Of a stretch of 8,395 nt of DNA, positions 1-5,812 are shown piece after piece (within the stretch, counting starts at the first letter, position 1; every line of letters starts with the position of its first letter). The notes beneath the pieces were generated by a model. The model searched no databases, had not been told where the DNA came from, and saw only the letters and a program-made list of their open reading frames with translations. The stretch comes from Desulfobulbaceae bacterium (lineage in GTDB: Bacteria > Desulfobacterota > Desulfobulbia > Desulfobulbales > SURF-16), in NCBI GenBank assembly GCA_023230525.1, contig JALNXE010000143.1, forward strand, positions 1 to 8,395. The letters run 5' to 3'. The translations under genes were made by a program, and so were the position numbers.

Positions 1-465
1 CAGGCGGCGGTGCGGCTGCGCGGCCAGCATGCCCTGGCCAACAGCCTGGAGATCTCTCTTTTCACCAACCGTTTCAGTAAAACCGCCGTCCCCTACAGCG
101 GCCGCACGGTCATCACCCTGCCTGAACCAACGGCCAGCACCACCGTCTTGATCCGCCACGCCCTGCCCGCCCTGGCCCGCCTGTATAAGCCCGGATTGCG
201 TTACCAGAAGGCCGGGGTGGTGCTTTTCGGCCTGGTGCCGGAATCCTTTTACCAGGCCAATCTCTTTCGCCCGCGGGACCGGAAAGGCAGCGCGCTCATG
301 GCGGCCCTGGACCGGATAAACGGCAAGTGGGGCCGCTGCACCATCCAGCACGGGGCGGCAGGTTTTGATAAGCCGTGGAAAAACCGGCAGCAGCAGAAAT
401 CCCCGGCCTACACCACCAGCTGGCAGGAGCTGCCGGTGGTTAAGGCGTCCTTGCCGCCGGTTTAG
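1..465 (+). CDS. umuC: DNA polymerase V catalytic subunit UmuC, C-terminal part (partial, 5' end outside window)
   Basis: The reading frame is open from base 1 to a TAG stop at 463-465 and gives 154 visible residues. They match from memory the last third of E. coli UmuC (422 aa), the Y-family translesion polymerase of the SOS response. The segment LRYQKAGVVLFGLVP corresponds to HRYQKAGVMLGDFFS, then comes an NLF motif and a KSPAYTTSWQELP ending that matches the SPRYTTRSSDLL ending. This covers part of the little-finger (DNA-gripping) domain and the C-terminal region typical of UmuC-type proteins; the catalytic palm lies left of the window. A GTG at 10 is not a real start, because the family is much longer. 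A umuD partner would be expected just upstream but cannot be seen. The gene converges on the next gene with a 30 nt gap. Recognition is confident; chromosomal or plasmid origin cannot be judged. Confidence 0.9.
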   Translation, partial: QAAVRLRGQHALANSLEISLFTNRFSKTAVPYSGRTVITLPEPTASTTVLIRHALPALARLYKPGLRYQKAGVVLFGLVPESFYQANLFRPRDRKGSALMAALDRINGKWGRCTIQHGAAGFDKPWKNRQQQKSPAYTTSWQELPVVKASLPPV

Positions 466-506
466 GAGCTGTTACGAAATAACGTAGCCCGGCGGTCAGT
501 TTTTTT
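454..506 (+). terminator. probable intrinsic terminator of umuC
   Basis: A 7-bp inverted repeat, CCGCCGG at 454-460 and CCGGCGG at 489-495, encloses a second stem (GCT and GTTA at 468-474 pairing with TAAC at 480-483 and AGC at 486-488). It is followed after four bases by seven T's at 500-506. The stem starts inside the last codons of umuC, and the T-run lies inside the last codons of the opposite gene. The bulges make it imperfect. On the minus strand no U-run follows, so it would serve only the rightward transcript. Confidence 0.45.
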
Positions 507-2823
507 CGTTTTCTTTCCACATCGGCCCCTTGGCCGTGTCGATCACCGTGATGCCCTGTTCGGCAAGCCGGATGCGTACATCGTCCGCCTTGACCCAGTC
601 CTTTTCTTTCCGCGCCTTTTCCCGCTCCTGGATCAGCTTGTCGATCTCCGGGGCCAGCGGGCACTCCTCAAGTTTCAGGACATGGAGAACCGAGTCGATC
701 CTTTCCAGGGTTTCCTTGATGTACTGTTTCTGATCGCGGTCAAGCTGGCCGTCATTGATGATGGGGTTCACCTTCTTGATGAAATCGAACAGGCTGCCAA
801 AGGCCTTGGACACGTTCATGTCGTCATCCATGGCGGTTTGGAAGTTCTCTTCCATTTCGGTGACATAGGCTGCCACCTTCGGATGGGGCAGGTCCGGCGG
901 CAGGCACTGGATTTTGCGGGTGAATTCATCAAGGCGTCTGAGGCTTGCCCTGGCCGCTTCGAGTTTCTTGTAGGAAAAGTTGATGGGCTTGCGGTAATGG
1001 TTGCGGATCATGAAAAAACGGACTTCCCGGGGACTATAGCCCTCTTCGACCAGCTGCCGCAAGGTGATGACATTATTATTGTCCAGGCTCATTTTCTTGC
1101 CGTCCACCAGCAGCAGTTCGCTGTGTATCCAGAACCTTGCCAGGGGTTTGCCGGTCAGGCTTTCGGCGATGGCGTTTTCATTTTCATGGTGCGGGAAGAT
1201 GAGATCGCGGCCGCTGGTGTGGATATCCATGGTGTCGCCCAGATAATGCAGGGTCATGGCCGCGCATTCAATGTGCCAGCCAGGCCGCATGTTGCCCCGG
1301 TCGGTCTGGAAGAAAATGCCGCTTTTCAGCTCAGCCAGCGTTGACCTCTTCATCAGGGTGAAGTCCAGCGGGTTGTTTTTTTCGTAATCATCCAGGTCAA
1401 CGGTCTTGCCCACCTGGATTTTGTCCAGCGGCACCCGGGAAAGCCTGCCGTAATTCTTGAATTTGCTGATGTCGAAATAGACCGAGCCGTGCTGCTCGTA
1501 GGCGCACCCTTTGTGGACCAGCTCATGGGCGATGTTGATCATCTCATCAACATGGGCCGAGGCGCGGGGATAGCCGGTGGCCTTTTTTACCCCCAGGGCC
1601 TCGATCTCCTTCATGAACTCACTGATATAGTATTCGGTGAATTCCGGCAGCGATTTGCCCGCCTTGGCCGCGCCGTTGATGGTGTTGTCATCAAGATCGG
1701 TGAAATTCATGTAAAAGTGGACATTGTAGCCCTTGCTGAGCAGGAGGCGGTGGATAAGATCCGCCACGATGAAGCGCCGGCAGTGGGCCAGGGTGGTATG
1801 CTCATAGGCGGTGGGGCCGCAGGCATAAAAGGTCACTTTAGTGGGTGAAAGGGGCTGGAAGGTCTCCTTTTTATGGTTCAGGGAGTTGAAAAAGCGCAGG
1901 CCCGTTGTTTTTGTCTTCTTTTCTTTCTTGCGGGTGAACAGTTCGGTGCTCAGATATTTGTCGCCGCTGTCCGGCAGGATGACGACAATTACCCCCTCCG
2001 CGAGCTGTTCCGCGACCGTCAGGGCGGCATAGATGGCCGCGCCGGAACTCATGCCGGCAAAAATCCCTTCCTTTCTGGCCAGCATCCTGGCGTGGCGAAA
2101 GGCCTCTTCGTCCGGAATATTGATGATCTGGTATGGTTTGCTTTTGTTGAAAATTCCCGGCTTATAGGACTCTTTCATGTTCTTGAGCCCCTGGATTTTA
2201 TGGCCGAGAAACGGCTCCACCGCCGTTACCCGCACTTCGGGATGGCTGGCGGTGAAATAGTGGCACAGGCCCATCACCGTGCCCGAGGTGCCCAGGGTAG
2301 CCACCACATCGGTTACCCGGCCGCCGGTCTGCTCCCAGATTTCCGGCCCGGTTGTTCTCACATGGGCCATCCAGTTGGCATCATTATTAAACTGATCGGC
2401 GAGAAAGTACTTGTCCGGATGTTCCCTGGCCATGGCATAGGCCTTTTCAATGGCGCCGTCCGTGCCCCTTTTGCCCGGCGTCAAGAGGATTTCCGCCCCG
2501 TAGGCCTCCATGATCTTGCGGCGCTCAATGCTGGCGGACTCAGGCATGATCAGCTGGCAGCGGTAGCCCTTTACCGCGCAGACCATGGCCAGGCCGATGC
2601 CGGTGTTGCCGCTGGTCGCCTCCAGCACAATTTTGTCAGGGGTCAGTTCTCCGGATTTTTCCGCTGTCTCGATCATGGACAGGGCAACACGATCCTTGAC
2701 CGAGCCGCCCGGATTGCCAGCCTCGAGTTTGGCGTAGATGGTGATGTTTTTATAGGGATTCAAGCGGTTGATCGGCACGATTTTCGTGTTGCCGATCAGA
2801 TCAAGAATATTTTTATATTCCAT
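496..2823 (-). CDS. fused cysteine synthase (CysM/CysK type) - cysteinyl-tRNA synthetase-like protein
   Basis: This single 775-aa frame joins two enzymes. Residues 1-297 are a PLP-dependent O-acetylserine sulfhydrylase: NPGGSVKDR (PLP lysine K43), the TSGNTG loop (70-75), GTSGT phosphate-binding loop (178-182) and PDSGDKYLST (284-293). Details such as QFNN and PGIFN resemble CysM more than CysK. A basic linker (about 298-307) leads to residues 309-775, a full-length class I CysRS-like domain that aligns from LRFFNSL to the end. Its zinc ligands C335, C520, H545 and E549 are kept, and so is the C-terminal helical tRNA-binding region with the family's KDWxxAD motif. However, the HIGH motif reads TLAH (344-347) and KMSKS reads KMSLD (577-581), so aminoacylation is doubtful. 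No start codon lies at the junction. The ATG at 2823 has no clear Shine-Dalgarno sequence, but the synthase fold begins there. The gene is transcribed alone from the promoter at 2895-2921. Cysteine synthase activity is likely; the role of the second half is open. Confidence 0.9.
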   Translation of the reverse strand: MEYKNILDLIGNTKIVPINRLNPYKNITIYAKLEAGNPGGSVKDRVALSMIETAEKSGELTPDKIVLEATSGNTGIGLAMVCAVKGYRCQLIMPESASIERRKIMEAYGAEILLTPGKRGTDGAIEKAYAMAREHPDKYFLADQFNNDANWMAHVRTTGPEIWEQTGGRVTDVVATLGTSGTVMGLCHYFTASHPEVRVTAVEPFLGHKIQGLKNMKESYKPGIFNKSKPYQIINIPDEEAFRHARMLARKEGIFAGMSSGAAIYAALTVAEQLAEGVIVVILPDSGDKYLSTELFTRKKEKKTKTTGLRFFNSLNHKKETFQPLSPTKVTFYACGPTAYEHTTLAHCRRFIVADLIHRLLLSKGYNVHFYMNFTDLDDNTINGAAKAGKSLPEFTEYYISEFMKEIEALGVKKATGYPRASAHVDEMINIAHELVHKGCAYEQHGSVYFDISKFKNYGRLSRVPLDKIQVGKTVDLDDYEKNNPLDFTLMKRSTLAELKSGIFFQTDRGNMRPGWHIECAAMTLHYLGDTMDIHTSGRDLIFPHHENENAIAESLTGKPLARFWIHSELLLVDGKKMSLDNNNVITLRQLVEEGYSPREVRFFMIRNHYRKPINFSYKKLEAARASLRRLDEFTRKIQCLPPDLPHPKVAAYVTEMEENFQTAMDDDMNVSKAFGSLFDFIKKVNPIINDGQLDRDQKQYIKETLERIDSVLHVLKLEECPLAPEIDKLIQEREKARKEKDWVKADDVRIRLAEQGITVIDTAKGPMWKENEKN

Positions 2824-2894
2824 ATGCAGTAGACAGGCGCCCGTTGGGTTAACTGGAAAATTTCAGGAGAATGCTTCAATGAACATACTGACTG

Positions 2895-2921
2895 ATTATA
2901 ATGCGGGGCGCGTATTGTCAA
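2895..2921 (-). promoter_or_regulatory. sigma-70-type promoter of the cysteine synthase/CysRS fusion
   Basis: On the minus strand a consensus -35 box TTGACA (2916-2921) and a consensus -10 box TATAAT (2895-2900) are separated by 15 bp, two less than optimal. Transcription would start near 2888 and leave a 5' leader of about 65 nt before the ATG at 2823. I see no clear riboswitch, T-box or Shine-Dalgarno sequence in the leader. Confidence 0.65.
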
Positions 2922-2991
2922 GAGGAAAGCCGGGCCGGCCATGGCTGGCTTAATGCGGCAGGGGGTGGCGCAATCATTTATCATGAGAAGA

Positions 2992-3019
2992 CGGCACGGA
3001 GCAGGAAGACCCCGTGCCG
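2992..3019 (-). terminator. possible second hairpin terminator after rubredoxin
   Basis: A perfect 8-bp inverted repeat, CGGCACGG at 2992-2999 and CCGTGCCG at 3012-3019, encloses a 12-nt loop. On the minus strand it is followed by the pyrimidine run TCTTCTC rather than a true T-run. It lies about 110 bp past the rubredoxin stop, so it would be a weak or backup terminator at best. Confidence 0.3.
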
Positions 3020-3088
3020 CCCGCAGAGAGAAGTGAGAGTAGAAAAGAGATCTGCGAATGGCCTCGGTGGTGCCGGTCACCGGGGCAT

Positions 3089-3123
3089 GCCGCTCCGTGC
3101 TCTATTATACGGGCAGGAGCGGC
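3089..3123 (-). terminator. stable hairpin directly after the rubredoxin gene
   Basis: GCCGCTCC (3089-3096) pairs with GGAGCGGC (3116-3123). After a single bulged base (3097) the stem continues with TGC (3098-3100) and GCA (3113-3115), giving 11 pairs around a 12-nt loop. It starts only 6 nt beyond the rubredoxin stop. No T-run follows on either strand, so it may be a 3'-end stabiliser or a U-less terminator rather than a classical intrinsic one. Confidence 0.4.
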
Positions 3124-3129
3124 TGCATA

Positions 3130-3291
3130 TTACATCTTGTTAAAGTACTCTTTTTCCGCGCCGCACTTGGGGCAGACCCAGTCAGCAGGCAGGTCTTCGA
3201 AAGCCGTGCCGGGTTCAACCCCATGATCCCAATCACCTTCCGCCGGGTCATACACATAACCGCATGGGCATTCATATTTCGCTTTGGCCAT
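3130..3291 (-). CDS. rubredoxin with a C-x-C first motif
   Basis: This 53-aa protein has the size and pattern of rubredoxin, a small soluble electron carrier with one iron held by four cysteines. It contains YVYDPAEGD (12-20), PGTAFEDLP (27-35) and WVCPKCG (38-44). The second metal motif is the usual C-x2-C (C40, C43). The first reads ECPCGY, with C8 and C10 only one residue apart where most rubredoxins have C-x2-C. The ATG at 3291 is preferred over an in-frame ATG at 3303 because GGAGG (3297-3301) sits 5 nt upstream of it and overlaps the other start. It follows the small regulator gene by 53 nt on the same strand and probably shares its transcript. Likely partners are oxygen- or peroxide-detoxifying proteins (rubrerythrin, superoxide reductase, flavodiiron protein), none of which is in the window. 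The family call is very sure; the partner is unknown. Confidence 0.93.
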   Translation of the reverse strand: MAKAKYECPCGYVYDPAEGDWDHGVEPGTAFEDLPADWVCPKCGAEKEYFNKM

Positions 3292-3344
3292 TTTGTCCTC
3301 CATGTAATTTACTGAAAAAATTAATTAATGCAAACCAGGCAAAG

Positions 3345-3575
3345 TTAAATGACGGCTTTCCCTTCAGCGGTTATTGCATATTTGCATCTTGCCGGGCTGT
3401 CGACGTAGCCATTTGTCTTTAAAGTCTTTAAGTGGCTGCCCACCGATTTGCCGTCTATGCCGGTGGCTGTTGATACGTCTTTGCAGCCGCAGGGTGTTGC
3501 CATTGCCGACATAGCCGTTAGAATTTTTTTCTGTTCATCCGTGATTTCACTTTTGCAGGAACATTTACAACCCAT
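3345..3575 (-). CDS. small cysteine-rich winged-helix DNA-binding protein
   Basis: This 76-aa protein has no specific name that I recognise. Residues about 10-60 look like a winged helix-turn-helix: helix 13-25, then VSTATGIDGKSVGSHLKTLK (34-53) as the turn and recognition helix, much like ArsR/MarR-type regulators, followed by a short wing (57-75). Six cysteines stand out: C3, C5 and C7 in an N-terminal CKCSC stretch, C29 and C31 in PCGCKD just before the HTH, and C64 in the wing. Such a set could bind a metal or Fe-S cluster, or sense redox state; this is inference. FeoC, another small cysteine-bearing winged helix, carries its cysteines in the wing, so this is not a clear FeoC. A good Shine-Dalgarno GAGGTG (3581-3586) supports the ATG at 3575. 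The promoter overlaps a Fur/PerR-like site, and rubredoxin follows on the same strand. Confidence 0.75.
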   Translation of the reverse strand: MGCKCSCKSEITDEQKKILTAMSAMATPCGCKDVSTATGIDGKSVGSHLKTLKTNGYVDSPARCKYAITAEGKAVI

Positions 3576-3614
3576 CTCATCACCTCATTGACTAGAATTA
3601 TTGCGGTTAATTTC

Positions 3615-3629
3615 TAATAATAATTATCA
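3615..3629 (-). promoter_or_regulatory. Fur/PerR-family operator
   Basis: On the minus strand TGATAATTATTATTA fits the 7-1-7 Fur consensus TGATAATNATTATCA with a single mismatch at base 14, and the PerR-type consensus TTATAATNATTATAA with two mismatches. It covers the -10 region of the promoter for the small regulator and rubredoxin genes, the classical place for an iron- or peroxide-responsive repressor. Which family member binds cannot be told from the sequence. The surrounding DNA is AT-rich, which raises the chance of a random match somewhat. Confidence 0.55.
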
Positions 3630-3648
3630 ATAACTTTAATCTTGTCAA
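3620..3648 (-). promoter_or_regulatory. promoter of the small regulator-rubredoxin unit
   Basis: A consensus -35 box TTGACA (3643-3648, minus strand) and a -10 box AATTAT (3620-3625, four of six matches) are 17 bp apart. Transcription would start about 35-40 nt before the ATG at 3575. The Fur/PerR-like operator overlaps the -10 box. Confidence 0.5.
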
Positions 3649-3709
3649 CCCATTTTTTATTATGTGGGAAATCAGCCGGCAATTCAACGGGTAAGCAAGC
3701 CCTCCGCAC

Positions 3710-3747
3710 AAAAAAAAAGAGCAGACCCGCGGGTCTGCTCTTTTTTT
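3710..3747 (-). terminator. intrinsic terminator of the dsrMKJOP operon
   Basis: A perfect 22-bp palindrome centred between 3729 and 3730 (arms GAGCAGACCC and GGGTCTGCTC around a GC centre) is flanked by nine A's on the left (3710-3718) and seven T's on the right (3741-3747). On the minus strand the GC-rich hairpin is followed by a run of nine U's, a textbook intrinsic terminator 20 nt after the dsrP stop. Its symmetry would let it work in both directions, but no rightward gene is nearby. Confidence 0.92.
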
Positions 3748-3767
3748 GCATCTATGGAAAAAGGCAA

Positions 3768-4949
3768 CTATGCTGCTTTTTCACTCTCCAGTTTTACGGA
3801 GATTGCTATCTTGTACAACACGGTAATGATAAAGAAACCGGTTGCCCAGATACCTGCGGTAATGCCTATTTCAACAAATGTCGGGACGTACTCGGTGATC
3901 TGCTCAAGTCCGCTCGGGACAAACCCGCCGAGGACCAGGCCAAGACCCTTGTCAATCCAGAAAGAAACAAAGATCAGGATGCAGGACAGGGCCAGCAGGG
4001 CGTCGGACTTCAGGTAGCGTGACACAAAAATCAGGCCGATGCCGGCAAAGCCCATGACAACCGAGGCGCGCATGAACGGCACCAGGTTGTTGAAGACCTC
4101 GCCTGTGCTGTGGTCGGCCAGTCCGAAGTAAAGGTAATCCAGGGTATGCATATGCCCCGGAATCCTACTGTAGTAAGCAACAAAAATCTCACAACCCAGA
4201 AAAAAGAAGTTGAGCAGGGCTGCATAACCGATGATGGTTACCAGTTTGTCCTGGGCCACCCGGCCGATGTCAAATTTGGTGGTCCGTTTCATGATTAAAG
4301 CGATAACCATCAGCAGACAGGGTCCGGCGGCAAAGGCGGAGGCGAGAAAGCGGGGGGCCAGAATGGCGGTGAGCCAGAAGTGGCGGCCCGGCAGACCGCA
4401 GTACAGAAAAGCGGTTACGGTGTGAATACTAACAGCCCAGGGGATGGAGACATAAATAAACGGTTTGACCCAGCTGGGATATTTGATTCCCTGGTACTCA
4501 GAGTGCAGAACAACCCAGCCGCAAACCACATTGAGGAACAGATAGCCGCTCAAGACGATCATGTCATAGAACAGCATGGAGTTCGGGGTGGGATGAAAGA
4601 CAACATTTAACGCACGCATCGGCTGGCCAAGGTCTGCCATGATGAACAGCATACACATGGCAACTGCGGCGATGGCCATGAATTCACCCAGGATGGTGAT
4701 CCGGCCGAAGTCTTTGTAATGGTGAAGATAGTAGGGTAGAACCAGCATCAAACCACCGGCAGCGACACCGACCAGAAAGGTAAACTGGGAAATGTATATT
4801 CCCCATGTTACGTCGCGGCTCATGCCCGTGGCGCCAAGTCCGTAGTTGTACTGGACTATGTAACAGATGACGCCCACCCCGATGATACCGAGCAGAAACA
4901 GTACCCATGCCCAGTATCCTAAGTTACCTTTGAGCGATTTTTCTAACAT
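3768..4949 (-). CDS. dsrP: DsrP, NrfD-type integral membrane subunit of the DsrMKJOP complex
   Basis: DsrP is the membrane subunit that exchanges electrons between the quinone pool and the periplasmic DsrO/DsrJ pair. The 393-aa protein shows about ten hydrophobic segments (roughly 13-33, 52-74, 85-105, 127-149, 163-185, 193-219, 236-260, 292-311, 316-341 and 356-382), as expected for the NrfD/PsrC family. It has no cofactor-binding cysteine pattern, in line with a family that binds only quinone. It is the last gene of the operon: it starts 11 nt after dsrO, its Shine-Dalgarno AAGGTGAT (4955-4962) overlaps the dsrO stop, and a strong terminator follows its TAG. Taken alone it could be any NrfD homologue; position after dsrM-K-J-O makes DsrP the firm call. 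Confidence 0.95.
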   Translation of the reverse strand: MLEKSLKGNLGYWAWVLFLLGIIGVGVICYIVQYNYGLGATGMSRDVTWGIYISQFTFLVGVAAGGLMLVLPYYLHHYKDFGRITILGEFMAIAAVAMCMLFIMADLGQPMRALNVVFHPTPNSMLFYDMIVLSGYLFLNVVCGWVVLHSEYQGIKYPSWVKPFIYVSIPWAVSIHTVTAFLYCGLPGRHFWLTAILAPRFLASAFAAGPCLLMVIALIMKRTTKFDIGRVAQDKLVTIIGYAALLNFFFLGCEIFVAYYSRIPGHMHTLDYLYFGLADHSTGEVFNNLVPFMRASVVMGFAGIGLIFVSRYLKSDALLALSCILIFVSFWIDKGLGLVLGGFVPSGLEQITEYVPTFVEIGITAGIWATGFFIITVLYKIAISVKLESEKAA

Positions 4950-4960
4950 AATTGATCACC

Positions 4961-5812
4961 TTAGATTATATAAAATACTGAGGGCATGGTGCCCAAAGAG
5001 GGTTTACGTTGAATGGTGAACCTTGCCTTCAATACCTGTGAAACCTCGGAATTCGGGTCATTCAGGTCACCAAAGACCATGGCCTTGGTATCGCCGGTTG
5101 CTTCCACACAGAGCGGCTGCAGACCCCTTTTCACGCGCAGATCACAGAAACTGCATTTTTCCACAACACCCCGCATTCTGGTGGGGAATTCCGGGTTGAT
5201 TTTCTTGATGAATGGCACGCCGTCCTTGGAGCCCCGGGGATCACGCCAGTTGAAACTCCTGGCGCCGTACGGGCAGGCCGCCATACAGAAGCGGCAGCCG
5301 ATGCAGCGGTGAAAGTCCATCATGACAATGCCGTCCGCGTTCTTGAAAGTGGCCTTGGTGGGACAGGCCCTTACGCAAGGGGGATTGTCGCAGTGGTTGC
5401 AGAGCAGCATGAACTGCATCGCATGGGTCCGCTCATCCTTTTTGTAGTGGCTTTCATCACCGGGAAAGGCGTTGGTAAAGGGCATCTGCCAGATCCATTT
5501 GATCTCATCCTTCTTGTTGCCGAAATTCGGCACATTGAAATAGGAGTGGCAGGCTTCGATGCATTTTTCCGCCAAACCGGGAGTGTCGTGGAATTTCACC
5601 GCGTCAATCACCATGCCGTACCGTTTGCCGACCGGGGCTGCTGCGTGGGCGCCTTCGCCGCCATGGGCATCGGTTTGTGCGCCATGACCGCCACCTTCTG
5701 ATGATGCCCGCACCTCATTTTTCATCAGCATATTCAGGGCAGAAGGCGCTCCTATTCCGGCAACAGCTGATATGCCGGCAATCTTCAGGAATTTTCTTCT
5801 TGAACTATCCAT
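4961..5812 (-). CDS. dsrO: DsrO, periplasmic ferredoxin-like iron-sulfur subunit (Tat-exported)
   Basis: DsrO carries electrons between DsrP and DsrJ on the periplasmic side. The 283-aa protein begins with a Tat signal, SRRKFLK (4-10) plus a hydrophobic stretch, with likely cleavage after A36. A linker rich in Gly, His and Ala (about 39-60) follows. Complete cluster motifs are C138/C141/C146/C150 and C170/C173/C176/C180. A further motif has C220, C223 and C235, with T239 where a fourth cysteine is usual. The N-terminal motif is reduced to C84 and C88, with F74 near the expected first cysteine. By the usual cross-pairing of these ferredoxin repeats, three [4Fe-4S] clusters are expected, the last completed by C88. 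The ATG at 5812 overlaps the dsrJ stop (TAATG) and has AAGGAGG (5820-5826) 7 nt upstream; an upstream in-frame extension to 5899 would bury the Tat signal. Close relatives include PsrB/NrfC-type subunits; context decides for DsrO. Confidence 0.95.
   Translation of the reverse strand: MDSSRRKFLKIAGISAVAGIGAPSALNMLMKNEVRASSEGGGHGAQTDAHGGEGAHAAAPVGKRYGMVIDAVKFHDTPGLAEKCIEACHSYFNVPNFGNKKDEIKWIWQMPFTNAFPGDESHYKKDERTHAMQFMLLCNHCDNPPCVRACPTKATFKNADGIVMMDFHRCIGCRFCMAACPYGARSFNWRDPRGSKDGVPFIKKINPEFPTRMRGVVEKCSFCDLRVKRGLQPLCVEATGDTKAMVFGDLNDPNSEVSQVLKARFTIQRKPSLGTMPSVFYII

Larger units (their letters stand above)
2824..3129. other. intergenic region between the fusion gene and rubredoxin
   Basis: This 306-bp stretch carries no convincing gene. 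From right to left it holds a strong hairpin next to the rubredoxin stop (3089-3123), a second inverted repeat (2992-3019), and the promoter and leader of the fusion gene (2824-2921). Short frames on either strand here have no family resemblance. Confidence 0.6.

Noticed and set aside
682..1344. Rightward open frame (220 codons) opposite the CysRS-like half
   Set aside because: It is an antisense shadow of a gene with clear family motifs and has no recognisable domain of its own.
1873..2832. Long rightward open frame (319 codons) opposite the fusion gene
   Set aside because: It mirrors the synthase half of the fusion gene, shows no family resemblance, and arises from the GC-rich codon pattern on the other strand.
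2879..2953. Short rightward frame of 24 codons with AGGAGA 8 nt before its ATG
   Set aside because: The ribosome-site-like spacing is tempting, but the frame crosses the consensus promoter of the fusion gene on the other strand, has no rightward promoter that I can see, and encodes nothing familiar.
3104..3109. TATAAT on the minus strand in the loop of the rubredoxin hairpin, as a possible promoter
   Set aside because: No -35-like hexamer occurs 15-18 bp upstream, so the match is likely chance.
3664..4022. Rightward open frames over the terminator and dsrP end
   Set aside because: They run through a strong terminator and the membrane-protein gene in other frames, with no domain resemblance.
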